Source: JACCTU01 sp963700495
GTDB taxonomy: Bacteria; Actinomycetota; Thermoleophilia; Gaiellales; Gaiellaceae
Assembly: GCA_963700495.1 (NCBI GenBank)
Contig: CAVOXT010000005.1
Span: 62,001-126,000 of the forward strand
Direction: 5' to 3'
Length of the DNA stretch: 64,000 bases
Shown here: piece after piece, positions 10,382-19,460 of the stretch
Layout of the letters: every line of letters begins with the position of its first letter
How positions within the stretch are numbered: position 1 is the first letter of the stretch
Made by a program: the position numbers and the translations under genes
The notes under the pieces: generated by a model
The model's input: only the letters and a program-made list of their open reading frames with translations
Databases searched by the model: none
What the model was told of the DNA's origin: nothing

Positions 10382-10936
10382 TCACGTTCCAAGTCGGGAC
10401 AGCTGCCTGAAATCAGCGCGATCCTTCGCCGCGTCTTCAGGATCGTCGCGAGGCGACGACTTACCACGCATGAGGGGTGCAAGCCCGATGAGCCGCGAGC
10501 GCACTCCGTGGAGCTCGCCGACGTCGTTCGCGAGCGCCTCCTCGGACCACTCTGCCCGTCCCTGACGCAGGGGCGTGAAGATGCGTCCGTCGCCGTCACG
10601 GACGAGATACGTGAGCTCGAGCCGGACCGCTCCGCGCTCGTAGCCGGTGCCTCCGTCTTCGTCGTCGAACGGCGCATGCCGCCAGCCGTCGTCCTCGAGG
10701 AGCTCCGCGATCCGTGGAACGTCCGCCAGCCAGACCGCCAGGTCGAGATCGGAGTGCGCCCGCGTGACCGAACCGGCGTAGAAGTCAACGGCCCAGCCGC
10801 CGAACAGCCAAGAGGCGATTCCCGCGTCCTCGAGCAAGTCGCGCACCCGCGCAAGCGCGGACAGCTGCTGCGATGTCAGAGTCGCTCCACCACTCCTGCA
10901 CGTCGGAATCGCGCTGGTAGTGGAGCCCTCGGTCAC
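10382..10936 (-). CDS. Nucleotidyltransferase family protein (aminoglycoside 2''-adenylyltransferase-like)
   Basis: 184-residue protein of the minimal nucleotidyltransferase fold. It has GGWAVDFYAG, HSDLDLAVW (the DxD metal-binding pair) and a downstream acidic segment LELTYLVRDGDG. The fold resembles ANT(2'')/LinB enzymes that adenylylate antibiotics, but chromosomal members are often not resistance genes. The GTG at 10936 overlaps a TGA that probably ends the upstream transporter, suggesting a transporter/modifier operon. Conserved sequence begins about 20 residues in, so the true start could be later. Confidence 0.72.
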   Translation of the reverse strand: MTEGSTTSAIPTCRSGGATLTSQQLSALARVRDLLEDAGIASWLFGGWAVDFYAGSVTRAHSDLDLAVWLADVPRIAELLEDDGWRHAPFDDEDGGTGYERGAVRLELTYLVRDGDGRIFTPLRQGRAEWSEEALANDVGELHGVRSRLIGLAPLMRGKSSPRDDPEDAAKDRADFRQLSRLGT

Positions 10937-12548
10937 GGCCGTCGCCCGCGGTGTCCTCGGCGTGGTACCGCTCGAGCAGCCGCTCCTCCTCGTCCTGCTT
11001 CGGGAAGAGGAAGAAGACGACCGCCGCGCCGATCAGGATGGCGACGATCCCGGCCGTGTAGGCCCAGTCGGCCCCGTCGAGGAACGACTGCTTCGCGCGC
11101 CGCCGTGATCTGCGTTGCGTACTGCGGGTACTGCTCGGCGATCTGCTCGGCGCTCGGCGAAGGACTTCGTGAGCTGGCTCTGCGACGCTGTCCGTGATCT
11201 TGCTCGCGCGTTCGGCGCCGTTGCGATCGCCGCCGTCACCGCCGCCGCGTAGCCGGCGGTGAGCAGCGCGCCGAGGATCGACTGCATGATCGCGCCGCCG
11301 AGGTCGCGCTGGAGGTCGGCGGTGCCGGACGCCATGCCCGCGCGCCGCACCGGCACCGAGCCGGTGAGCGAGTGCGAGGCCGGCGTGCCCGGCGAAGCCG
11401 ACGCCGGTCGCCGACGAGCGCGTAGCCGAGGCCGACCGACCAGTACGAGATGCCCTCGTTCCACAGCAGCAGCATCGTGAGGAAGCCGAGCAGGCAGAAG
11501 ACGTAGCCGATGAGCAGCGTGAACCGTGCCCCGCGCGCCTCGACGAGCTTGGCCGACCGAGGCGCGACCAGCACCATGCAACACGACCGCCGGCAGGATC
11601 GCGCGCCCCGCCTCGAGCGTCGAGTAGCCGAGCACGTTCTGCAGGAACTGCTGGCCGATGAACATCGCCCCCATCAGCGTGCCGAACACGATGATGCCCG
11701 GCGCACGCCGCCACCCAGAAGATCGCGTCGCGCCGCGACGTCGAGGTCGTAGAGCGGGTTCTGCGCGCCGGCGCTGCCGGATGACGAAGGCGATCACCGG
11801 CGGCGAGCGCGATGGCCGCCAGCCCGAGCGCCAGCGCGCCCTTGTTCGGAACCGGCGCGAAGTTGATCGCCAGGACGAGCGCCGCCGACCAGCACGACCG
11901 ACAGGATCCCGCCGAGGTTGTCGACCGGATCGGTCGTCTCGTTGACGTGGCTCGGCACGAACACGACCGCCATCACCAGCGCGACGACGGCCAGCGGCAG
12001 CGTGATCAGGAACACCGAGCCCCACCAGAAGTGCTCGAGCAGCGCGCCCGCGACGAGCGGGCCGAGCGCGGAGATCGCCGCCGCCGAGTGCCGACCACAG
12101 CGCGATCGACTTGGTGCGCGCCGGGCCCGACCACAGGGCGGTGATCAGCGCCAGCGTCGTCGGGAACGCCATGCCGGCGGAGAGCCCGCCGAGCAGGCGG
12201 GCGGCGAACAGCACCTCGACCGACGGCGGCCCAGGCGGCGAGCAGGCACGCCGGGATCGACAGCGCCATGCCGAGGACGAGCATCAGCTTGCGCCCGTAG
12301 CGGTCGCCGACGCGCGCCGAGGTACAGCACCGACGCGGCCAGGCCGAGCGAGTAGCCGACCGCGATCAGGTTGAGCGCCGTCTGCGACGCGTCGAACGCC
12401 TCGCCGATGTCGGGCAGGGCGACGTTGGCGACCGCGAGGTTCAGGTTGGCGACCGCCGCGACGAGGATGAGGCGAGCAGCACGAGCCCGGCCCGCTGCGG
12501 CGCGCTCGACGGGGCGGCGGTGTCCGCCCGGGTCAGACTTTCGGTCAA
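10933..12548 (-). CDS. DHA2-family MFS multidrug efflux transporter (heavily frameshifted)
   Basis: Fourteen-helix EmrB/QacA-type drug:H+ antiporter. Conserved pieces, in order on the minus strand: NLNLAVANVALPDIGEAFD, GYSLGLAASVLYLGA, RKLMLVLGMALSIPACLLAA, FAARLLGGLSAGMAFPTTLA, VFGTLMGAMFIGQQFLQN, FTLLIGYVFCLLGFLTM, and a C-terminal helix ending FFLFPKQDEEERLLERYH. They alternate among all three frames, needing roughly ten single-base corrections. TTG start at 12548 has GGAG six bases upstream. The end is placed at the TGA overlapping the nucleotidyltransferase GTG; that last step needs one more frame change, so the C-terminus is uncertain. Pieces are well conserved, so I read it as a real gene with sequence errors. 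Confidence 0.7.
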
Positions 12549-12653
12549 ATCGGTCTCCAGTCCGGCCGGCGCAAGTCCGTTCACTCCTTTCACGGCTCTC
12601 AGGCCGGACGTCTGTTGCGAGCCAATCAAATCGCCGGGAGGAGGGCGTCTTCA

Positions 12654-12670
12654 TCACCCGGATCGTGTGA
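12654..12670. promoter_or_regulatory. Inverted repeat TCACCC-N5-GTGTGA (candidate operator)
   Basis: TCACCC GGATC GTGTGA, one mismatch from the TCACCC-N5-GGGTGA palindrome seen repeatedly in this window. It lies in the divergent promoter region between the DHA2 transporter and the flippase-like gene, 20 bp from a second copy. Confidence 0.5.
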
Positions 12671-12689
12671 ATCGCCGCCTCACCGCGAA

Positions 12690-12706
12690 TCACTCGGAAC
12701 GGGTGA
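12690..12706. promoter_or_regulatory. Inverted repeat TCACTC-N5-GGGTGA (candidate operator)
   Basis: TCACTC GGAAC GGGTGA, second copy of the palindrome in the same divergent intergenic region, ending 49 bp before the flippase-like ATG. The pair with centres 36 bp apart resembles the pair at 18008-18069. Confidence 0.55.
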
Positions 12707-12754
12707 TGCCGCAGGATCGCGGCGATTCGAGGATGATTGCCCCGCCCCGCGACC

Positions 12755-13906
12755 ATGACCGAAGCCGCTGCGACCACGTCCGCTGCGCACAGCCGAACGC
12801 CGCACTCCGTTCCACGACCCGTCGCGGCGACGGCGCCTGGTGAAGATCGTCGCCTGGCTGGTCGGCATCGCGCTTGCCGTCGTCGTCCTGCACCTGCTCG
12901 GCGTCGACGTCCGCGGTTGGCTCACGAGCTCTGGGACACGCTGAGCGAGATCTCGGTCCAGTACCTCATCGCCGGCTGGGTCGCTGCAGACCGTCCAGAC
13001 GACGCTCACCGCGGTCGGCTGGTACTACATCCTGCGGTCCGGGTTCCCGGACGCGGAGCTGCTCGTACCTGCCAGGTCCTCGCCGCCTACGCGGCCGGCG
13101 TGGCGATGAACGGCTTCCTGCCCGCCAACATCGGCACCTTCGTGACGCTGCTGATGTTCGTCGCGCTGATCCCGCGGGCCACCTTCACCGGCGTCCTCGG
13201 CGCGATGGTCGTCGCAGAAGATCTTCTTCACGGTCATCGGGACGTTCGTCTACCTCTACCTCTTCCTCTCGGTGCCGGGGCTCGTTCGAGCTCCAGCTCA
13301 GCCGTCCTGCACGACCACCCGGTGCTCATCGGTCCTGATGGTCGCCGGCGCGATCTTCCTCCTCGTCGTGCTCGTCCGGGTCTTCTGGCAGCGGCTCAAG
13401 GGGCTCTGGGAGAAGGCGAAGCAGGGCGGCGCGATCCTCGCGCACCCCGCGCGACTACGTCCTCCAGGTCGCTGCTGCCGTCGATCGGCGCGTGGCTCGC
13501 GAAGCTCGGCGTGATCGGGGTCTTCCTCGCCGGCTACGGCATCCCGGTCACCTTCCACACGATCATGTCGGTGATCGGCGGCAACTCGCTCGCGAACACG
13601 GTGTCCGTCGACACCGGGCGGCGTCGGCGTCAACCAGGCCGTCAACGTCGCGCGCTCGACGACGTCACCGACGCGGCGACGGCGACCGCGTACTCGCTCG
13701 GCCAGCAGCTCGCGATCACGGCGTGGAACGTCGTCTTCGCGGTCGTCGTCGTCGTCTGGGCGTTCGGCTGGACGGGCGGAAAGCTGCTCGTCTCGCAGTC
13801 CTACGCCGATGCGAAGGACAAGGTCGCGGAGCAGAAGGAGGCCGCGCGCGGAGAAGAAGGCGAAGCGCGGCGCGAAGCCGCGCGGCGCGAGCTGCACGGC
13901 GAATGA
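12755..13906 (+). CDS. Flippase-like / lysylphosphatidylglycerol synthase TM-region protein (frameshifted)
   Basis: Polytopic membrane protein of the LPG_synthase_TM (flippase-like) family, whose members flip or modify lipids or lipid-linked sugars. Corrected reading: basic N-terminus with SRRRRLVKIVAWLVGIALAV, then QVLAAYAAGVAMNGFLPANI, GTFVTLLMFVALIPRATFTG, GYGIPVTFHTIMSVIGGNSL and a last helix before a charged tail (SYADAKDKVAEQKE). N-P-A-N-I/G-G-type loops typical of the family are visible. At least six single-base corrections are needed between 12800 and 13680. ATG at 12755. Its stop overlaps the next ATG (ATGA), so it is coupled to the holin/phosphodiesterase fusion. Confidence 0.7.
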   Translation: MTEAAATTSAAHSRTPHSVPRPVAATAPGEDRRLAGRHRACRRRPAPARRRRPRLAHELWDTLSEISVQYLIAGWVAADRPDDAHRGRLVLHPAVRVPGRGAARTCQVLAAYAAGVAMNGFLPANIGTFVTLLMFVALIPRATFTGVLGAMVVAEDLLHGHRDVRLPLPLPLGAGARSSSSSAVLHDHPVLIGPDGRRRDLPPRRARPGLLAAAQGALGEGEAGRRDPRAPRATTSSRSLLPSIGAWLAKLGVIGVFLAGYGIPVTFHTIMSVIGGNSLANTVSVDTGRRRRQPGRQRRALDDVTDAATATAYSLGQQLAITAWNVVFAVVVVVWAFGWTGGKLLVSQSYADAKDKVAEQKEAARGEEGEARREAARRELHGE

Positions 13907-15946
13907 GCGGAGTACGGCCAGTCGGTCGCCTGGGCGCCCGAGCGGCCTCGCGTTCAGCCCCTGGCGGCTGCTGATCTCGTGGGTGTTCACCGCGCTCGCG
14001 GTCGGTTCGCGGCGCTCATCGTCCGCCGGTGTCGACGTGGACGAGCCGCTGGGCGCGCTCCTGGTCGCCGTCGTCATCGCCGCGATCCTGAACGCGGTCC
14101 TGCCGCCGCTGCTCGCCGCCCTGCGGCTGCCGTTCACGCTCGTGACTCGGCTTCCTCCTGTCCTGGTGCTGAACGCGTCGCGCTCCTGTCGGACGTCGGA
14201 CGATCCTCGACGACACGTTCATCGTCGACAACTTCGGCTGGGCGCTGCTCGCCGCGCTCGTCGATCGCCGCCGTGAGCGTCGTGCTCGACGTCATCTTCG
14301 GCGACGAACGACGACGACACGTACACGCTGCGGGTCGTCCAGCGGATCGCCCGCCGCCAGGGCGGCGGCGAGCGGACGGACGTCCCGGGGATCATCTTCC
14401 TCGAGATCGACGGCCTCGCGCTGCCCGTGCTGCGGCGCGCGATGCGCGACGGGAACGCGCCGACACATGGCCCGCTGGCTCGCCGACGCACACGCACCAC
14501 CTGATCGAGTGGGAGACGGACCTCTCGTCCCAGACGGGCGCGAGCCAGGCCGGGATCCTGCTCGGCTCGAACCACGACATCCCGGCCTTCCGCTGGGTCG
14601 AGAAGGAGACGGGGACGCTGATGACCTGCTCGGCGCCGCCGCGACTGCGCGCGGATCGAGCGCGAGCACGCGACCGGCATCGGGCTGCTCGATCGACGGC
14701 GGCGCCAGCCGCGGCAACCTGCTCTCCGGCGAGGCCGAGGACGGTGATCCTCACCGTCAGCCGGATCGACGCGGAGAAGCGCGCGAACCCCGGCTACCGG
14801 GCCTTCTTCGCCAACGGGTTCAACGTCACGCGCTCGCTCGTCCTCTTCTTCTGGGAGGTCGTGCTCGAGTGGACGGCCGCGGGCCGCGCCAAGCGCCGCG
14901 ACGTCCGGCCGCGCGGCCACCGCGGCGGCATCTACCCGTTCATGCGCGCGGCGATGTGCGTGGTCGTCCGCGACCTGATCGTCTACGGCGTGCTCACGGA
15001 CATGATGCGAGGCCGCCCCGCGGTCTACGCGACGTTCTCGAGCTACGACGAGGTCGCACACCACTCCGGGCTCGAGCGGTCGGACACGCTCGAGGCGCTC
15101 CGCAAGCTCGACCAGCAGTTCGGCCGGATCGAGCGCGCGCGCCGCTACGCGCCCCGCCCGTACGAGATCGTCGTGCTCTCCGACCACGGTCAGACGCAGG
15201 GCGCGACCTTCAAGCAGCGGAACGGCTACGGGCTCGACGACCTCGTCGTGCGCTCCGTCGAGGCGACGGACATGGCCGAGATCGCCGGCGGCGACGAGCA
15301 GAGCTCGATGGTCGGACACGCGATCGGCGAGGCGACGGGCCGCAAGGCGAAGCGCCCGAAGAACGACGTCTCCGACCGGCAGGTGTCGTGCTCGGCTCGG
15401 GCAACCTCGGCCTCATCTACCTGATGGAGGAGCCGCGGCGCCTGACGCTCGAGGAGATCGACGAGCGCCACCCGCGCCTGATCCCGGCGCTGCGGGAGCA
15501 CCCGCACGTCGGCTGGATCCTCGTTCGCTCGTCCGAGCACGGGGCCGTCGCGCTCGGGGCGCGAGGCGCGAACTACCTCGACGAGGGCCGCGTCGAGGGC
15601 GAGGATCCGCTCGCGCCGTTCTCGCCGAACGCGGCGCGCCACCTGCTCCGCACCGACGGCTTCCCGCACGTCGCGGACATCATGGTCGGCAGCTTCTACG
15701 ACCCCGAGCTCGACGAGGGCTGCGCGTTCGAGGAGCTGATCTCGTTCCACGGCGGGCATCGGCGGCCCGCAGACGCGTCCGTTCATCCTCGCGCCGGTCG
15801 AGCTGCCGGCTCCCGAGCAGCAGATCATCGGCGCCGAGCAGGTCCACGCGCTGCTGACGGATTGGAGGCGGGAGCTGCACGGGGAGAGCGAGGCATCGGA
15901 CCGTCGGCGCAGGCTCTCGTTTCGGCGAGCAACCCCGCCTAGTTGA
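13903..15946 (+). CDS. Phage holin-4-type membrane domain fused to alkaline-phosphatase-superfamily phosphodiesterase (frameshifted)
   Basis: About 680 residues after correction. The N-terminal 130-150 residues have four hydrophobic segments of the holin superfamily 4 type (SPWRLLISWVFTALAV, DEPLGALLVAVVIAAILNAV, LPPLLAALRLPFTLVT, FGWALLAALV). The rest is a metal-dependent phosphodiesterase/phosphatase domain: IIFLEIDGLALPVLRRAM (metal Asp), the probable nucleophile region SSQTGASQAGILLGSNHD, VVLSDHGQTQGATF (Asp-His metal ligands), and FEELISFHGG near the end. At least six single-base corrections are needed in 13930-14760 and near 15380 and 15760. The region 14770-15370 is intact. The corrected stop is at 15944-15946. 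Substrate unknown; a membrane lipid-linked phosphodiester is plausible given the flippase-like partner. Confidence 0.68.
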
Positions 15947-16770
15947 ACCTCTTCTGGGCGGCTCTGCTGGTCGCCGCGGCTGCAGGTGTCGCGGTCGCCG
16001 GCGATGCTCTTCGTCCGGCGCCGTGCGCCCGAGGGCAGCTACTTCAGCGACGGGGACCGCGCAGCGGGCGTCTTCGGAGTTCTCGCGACGGGCTTCTCCG
16101 TGCTGCTCGGCTTCGTCGTCTTCCTCGCGTTCACGAGCTACGACGACTCGCGGGTGGGAGCCACGACCGAGGCGCAGCTTCGTGACGCAGCAGTTCGAGA
16201 CGGCGCAGTTCCTGCCGCCCGCGGTCGCACAGCAGCTCGGAGGCGAGCTCATCTGCTACGGGCGTTCAGTCGTGCACATCGAGTGGCCGCGCCTGGAGGC
16301 CGGCTAGTGAGAACGAGATCAACCCCTGGGCGGTGCCGCTGTTCAGGACGCTCAAGACCGCTCAACCCGTCTCGCCGGTCGAGCAGGCCGCGTTCTCGAA
16401 GTGGCTCGACCAGACGTCCGACCGTCAGGAGGCGCGGCAGGACCGGATCCACGGCGCAGAGGGCATCATCCCGACCCCGCTCTGGATCGTGCTGCTCTTC
16501 ACCGCGGTCGTGATCCTCGTCTACATGTTCTTCTTCGCCGACAGCGGCGAGCCGGCGATCGTCCAGGCGACGCTGGTCGCGAGCGTCGTCGGCGTGCTCG
16601 TCGCGACGCTTCTCGTGGTCAGGTTCCTCGACGATCCGTACCGCCCGGGGGTCGGCTCGCTCAAACCCACTGCGATGGAGCGCACGCTGCTGCTGCTCGA
16701 CAGGAGCGGAGCGATCGTCGGCGACAGGAGCGCGTTGCCGTGCTCCGCGACCGGCGCCCCCGCAGGATGA
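15943..16770 (+). CDS. DUF4239 (bestrophin-like) membrane protein (frameshifted)
   Basis: TTG start overlaps the previous stop (TTGA). Conserved pieces: signal-anchor NLFWAALLVAAAAGVAVA, then AAGVFGVLATGFSVLLGFVV, SYDDSRVGATTEAQ, QQFETAQFLPP, and two C-terminal helices (TPLWIVLLFTAVVILVYMFF and ATLVASVVGVLVATLLVVRF) followed by DDPYRPGVGSL. This layout matches DUF4239 proteins, of unknown function and only weakly bestrophin-like. Frame changes are needed near 16005, 16185 and 16310. The stop overlaps the next ATG (ATGA). Confidence 0.7.
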
Positions 16771-17387
16771 GCGAGCACCGGCTCGAGGTTCTCGCGACCG
16801 TCCTGCTGGCGGTTGCCGCCGTCGCGACCGCCTGGGCGAGCTACCAGGCGTCTCGCTGGCGCGGCGAGCAGGCCATCGAGTTCGCGCGGGCGAACGCCAC
16901 GAGGCTCGAGTCGAACCGCGTCGCAGGCGTCGCGAACCGTCAGGTCCAGGTCGACGTCGCCACGTTTATCCAGTGGGTCGACGCTTACGCGACCGGCGAG
17001 GACGAGCTCGAGGCGTTCTACCGCCGGCGCTTCCGCCCGGAGTTCAAGCCCGCAGTGGAAGCGTGGATCGCGACGAAGCCGCTCCAGAATCACGCAGCAC
17101 CGCTCACGCCCTTCGCGATGCCCCAATACAGGCTCGCGAGCAACGAGCAGGTCGACAAGCTCGACCGGGAGGCGGCGGCGCTATCGACGACGGCAGGGGT
17201 GGACATCGACCGCGCCGACCGCTACATGCTCTCGGTCGTGCTCTTCGCCTCCGCGCTCTTCTTCGCAGGAATCAGCACGCGGCTGCACACGCCGAGGGGG
17301 CGCGAGGTGATCCTCGGGCTCGGCTGGCTCGTCTTCCTCGGCGCGCTCGTCTGGCTCGCGACGTTCCCGGTGAGCTTCTCGACGTAG
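16767..17387 (+). CDS. Hypothetical membrane protein, 206 aa
   Basis: One N-terminal helix (VLATVLLAVAAVATAWASYQ), a soluble alpha-helical middle with WRGEQAIEFARANATRLES, and two C-terminal helices (MLSVVLFASALFFAGIS and ILGLGWLVFLGALVWLATF). I do not recognise a named family with certainty; the arrangement resembles proteins found beside DUF4239 genes. ATG overlaps the DUF4239 stop, so both are probably made together and may form a membrane complex. No indels seen. Confidence 0.65.
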   Translation: MSEHRLEVLATVLLAVAAVATAWASYQASRWRGEQAIEFARANATRLESNRVAGVANRQVQVDVATFIQWVDAYATGEDELEAFYRRRFRPEFKPAVEAWIATKPLQNHAAPLTPFAMPQYRLASNEQVDKLDREAAALSTTAGVDIDRADRYMLSVVLFASALFFAGISTRLHTPRGREVILGLGWLVFLGALVWLATFPVSFST

Positions 17388-17458
17388 GGAGGGTTTTGAC
17401 GGAAAGAGCTCTGTGCCGCCGGGCTGCGCAGGGCGGCGCGATGCCGCGTCCTCGGTCG

Positions 17459-17482
17459 CCCCCGTATCTCCTGATACGAGGG
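17459..17482. terminator. Imperfect hairpin, possible terminator
   Basis: Stem CCC-c-CGTATC with loop TCCT and GATACG-a-GGG, 72 bp after the stop of the 206-aa membrane protein and facing the convergent SHOCT gene. No clear T-tract. The rest of the 160-bp gap (17388-17546) holds no convincing gene. Confidence 0.35.
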
Positions 17483-17546
17483 CTCCCTGCGTCCTTGCCT
17501 CACACCCAGCGCACCCCGACGACGAGGCCGCTCCCGCCAAACTCTC

Positions 17547-17945
17547 CTAGCTCGCCAGCGCCTTCGTCTTGATCGCGTCGAACTCCGCCTGCGAGATCGC
17601 ACCGCTGTCGAGCAGCTTCTTCGCCTTGTCGATCTCGTCGGCCGCGCCTCCGCTGCTGGCGACGGTCTTGACGTAGTCGTCGAACTGCGCCTGCTGCGCC
17701 TGCGCCTGCCTGACGTTGCGCTTGGCCATGTCGTCCCCGTTGGCGATCAGGTACGCGAACACGCCGATGAACGGCACGAAGATGACGAAGATCATCCACA
17801 GCACCTTCTTGCCGCCGCTGGCGTCATGCCTGCGGAACAGGTCGGCGAACACGGTGATCAGGAGCCAGAACCAGATCACCCAGCCGAAGAAGACGAGCAT
17901 CGTCCAGAGGACGTCGAGGAACGGGTAATCAGCTCCGAGAATCAC
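17547..17945 (-). CDS. PLD-nuclease N-terminal/SHOCT domain membrane protein
   Basis: 132 residues. Two membrane helices (LWTMLVFFGWVIWFWLLITV and WMIFVIFVPFIGVFAYLI) of the PLDc_N type, a Gln/Ala-rich linker (RQAQAQQAQFDDYV), then a C-terminal SHOCT motif (EIDKAKKLLDSGAISQAEFD), a short helix pair found in oligomerising or regulatory proteins. GTG at 17945 is chosen because AGGAGG sits four bases upstream; longer in-frame starts have no ribosome-binding site and extend into the operator region. Function unknown. Divergent from the 18106 gene across two palindromes. Confidence 0.8.
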   Translation of the reverse strand: MILGADYPFLDVLWTMLVFFGWVIWFWLLITVFADLFRRHDASGGKKVLWMIFVIFVPFIGVFAYLIANGDDMAKRNVRQAQAQQAQFDDYVKTVASSGGAADEIDKAKKLLDSGAISQAEFDAIKTKALAS

Positions 17946-18007
17946 GGTGCCTCCTGATGAGATGGTGGTTTCGGTGGCAGCCTCTCGCAGCACGATCGTC
18001 TCGGTCA

Positions 18008-18024
18008 TCACTCCAACCGGGTGA
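18008..18024. promoter_or_regulatory. Inverted repeat TCACTC-N5-GGGTGA (candidate operator)
   Basis: TCACTC CAACC GGGTGA, 62 bp upstream of the SHOCT gene start. First of two copies in the divergent promoter region; centre-to-centre distance to the next is 45 bp. Confidence 0.55.
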
Positions 18025-18052
18025 TTTCGCTTCGGGCGCGCCCGTAGCGACT

Positions 18053-18069
18053 TCACCCCCATCGGGTGA
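18053..18069. promoter_or_regulatory. Inverted repeat TCACCC-N5-GGGTGA (candidate operator)
   Basis: Perfect arms TCACCC and GGGTGA around CCATC, ending 36 bp before the ATG at 18106 and just upstream of its ribosome-binding site. Confidence 0.6.
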
Positions 18070-18105
18070 CCGGCAGCCACCCTTCGCACCGGGAGGATCG
18101 GCGCA

Positions 18106-18579
18106 ATGGCTCCGAAGCCGAGCTACGGGTGGGCGTTCGTGTCGACGTTCACGGGTGCGGTGGTCGCCGTGGTCGTGGTGGCGATCCCCTCGTGGCTCTG
18201 GGCCGACTACGTGCTCGACGTGAAGTTCAACTCGATCGTCGGGCGGGCCGAGGAGCTCGGCACCTGGGACCGCATCTTCCTCTACGCCGGGAACCTGCTG
18301 ATCGTCTTCGCGGGGTACTCGGTCTACACCTGGGCGGTGCGGAGCCTCTACCACACCTTTGCCGGCGTCGACCTGCGCTGGTGGGACGTCTTCTTCGCGC
18401 TCATCTCGACGGGCATCGTGGCCGGGGTCGTCGGCTACTTCTTCCCGTTCCTCGGGCTGCTGATCGTCGTCTTCCTCACCCCGGCAGTCCTCAACTCGTG
18501 GTCGGAGTGGCCGGGGGCCGTTCCGCCCGAGGACAAGCCCATGCGGGAACAGCCGGGAACGTCGCTCAGGCCCGGCTGA
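18106..18579 (+). CDS. Hypothetical four-helix membrane protein, 157 aa
   Basis: ATG preceded by GGGAGG. Hydrophobic segments: FVSTFTGAVVAVVVVAIPSW, IFLYAGNLLIVFAGYSVYTW, and two in WWDVFFALISTGIVAGVVGY and FFPFLGLLIVVFLTPAVL. Short charged C-terminus. No catalytic motif and no family recognised. It shares the palindrome-bearing divergent promoter with the SHOCT protein, so co-regulation is likely. Confidence 0.65.
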   Translation: MAPKPSYGWAFVSTFTGAVVAVVVVAIPSWLWADYVLDVKFNSIVGRAEELGTWDRIFLYAGNLLIVFAGYSVYTWAVRSLYHTFAGVDLRWWDVFFALISTGIVAGVVGYFFPFLGLLIVVFLTPAVLNSWSEWPGAVPPEDKPMREQPGTSLRPG

Positions 18580-18720
18580 GCCGGCGCAGGAAGCGCGCGA
18601 CCCAGAGACCGGCGATCGCAGTCGTCGTCACAGCGGCGCCGCGGCGGCGGGGTTTTCTTCGCAGCAGCATGAGCCCATCATGCCTCGTGGCGGGGTGCCT
18701 GTGGAAACGTCATGCACCGT

Positions 18721-18737
18721 TCACCCGGCTCGGGTGA
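18721..18737. promoter_or_regulatory. Inverted repeat TCACCC-N5-GGGTGA (candidate operator)
   Basis: TCACCC GGCTC GGGTGA. The arms extend to TCACCCG/CGGGTGA around GCT. It lies about 45-80 bp upstream of the small gene ending at 19013. The gap 18580-18780 holds no other convincing gene. Confidence 0.6.
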
Positions 18738-18815
18738 CGCTCCCTCACACTCGTCGGCGGGACGCTTCGGTGGGAGAGATTCACGGCACGCTACGAGATC
18801 CACATCAAGGGACGA

Positions 18816-19013
18816 GTGGGCGAGGAGCTGGCGGCGGTCTTCGACGGGCTCCAGGCTGAGGTGCAACCTGTGGAGACCGTGCTGCACGGCGAGATCGCCG
18901 ACCAGGCGGCCCTGCACGGCGTTCTGGACCGCGTTCAGGCGCTCGGCCTCGAGTTGATCGAGGTGCGTCGCCTTCCCCAAGAGACGCCCGAGGTCGTCAA
19001 GCGGCGCGGTTGA
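18816..19013 (+). CDS. Small conserved hypothetical protein (start uncertain)
   Basis: Sixty-five residues from the first in-frame start codon (GTG), but coding-like sequence continues upstream in frame as ARYEIHIKGRVGEELAAVFD, so about 11 N-terminal residues are missed. No ATG/GTG/TTG precedes them in frame; an ATT at 18779 one base out of frame after GGGAGAG suggests an extra base or unusual start. The protein has VETVLHGEIADQAALHGVLD and ends EVRRLPQE, like small actinobacterial proteins of unknown function often placed among stress-regulated genes. Preceded by the TCACCC palindrome. Confidence 0.55.
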   Translation: MGEELAAVFDGLQAEVQPVETVLHGEIADQAALHGVLDRVQALGLELIEVRRLPQETPEVVKRRG

Positions 19014-19016
19014 GCC

Positions 19017-19439
19017 TCAGCGCGGCTCCGACTGCTGCTCGAGCTGCGCGATCCGGCCCTCGAGCCGCTGGATCCCTTCGAGGATCTCGCGGCTCTGCGA
19101 GGCGGCTGCTCCGTAGCGGGTGACGAGCGCCGATGCGATCGTGCCCGTGATGAGCGACAGAAACGCGAACCCGAACAGCATCAGGATGCTCGCCACGAGT
19201 CTGCCGCCCGGCTGCACGGGCACGACGTCGCCGTACCCGACCGTGGTGACGGTCGAAACCGCCCACCAGAGTGCGAGCCCGTACGTGGGGAAGTCCGTTC
19301 GATCGACGATGCGCATCACGGCGGCGAAGATGAACACCATTGCGAGCATCGTCACGAGGAGCGACGGGAGGATGCGCCCGGTCCGGAACGCGTGGACGAG
19401 CCTTCGCTCCAGGATCTTTGTCATGCGGTCGTTGAACAC
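19017..19439 (-). CDS. Two-TM potassium channel-like protein
   Basis: 140 residues of the ion-channel (Ion_trans_2) type: first helix LPSLLVTMLAMVFIFAAVM, pore helix LALWWAVSTVTTVGYGDVVP containing the K+ selectivity filter TVGYGD, second helix ASILMLFGFAFLSLITGTIA, then a coiled-coil-like tail (ILEGIQRLEGRIAQLEQQ) probably mediating tetramerisation. No RCK or nucleotide-binding domain. ATG at 19439, with MTKILERR five codons later as an alternative. Confidence 0.85.
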   Translation of the reverse strand: MFNDRMTKILERRLVHAFRTGRILPSLLVTMLAMVFIFAAVMRIVDRTDFPTYGLALWWAVSTVTTVGYGDVVPVQPGGRLVASILMLFGFAFLSLITGTIASALVTRYGAAASQSREILEGIQRLEGRIAQLEQQSEPR

Positions 19440-19460
19440 GTGACGGGGGACCTATCACGG

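Noticed and set aside
13903..15946. Prophage lysis gene because of the holin-like domain
   Set aside because: No other phage genes nearby, and the domain is fused to a phosphodiesterase in a chromosomal envelope block.
18566..18670. 34-codon minus-strand ORF, MLLRRKPRRRGAAVTTTAIA onward, with one hydrophobic stretch
   Set aside because: Overlaps the end of the 18106 gene, no ribosome-binding site, Arg-rich by GC bias; too weak to call.
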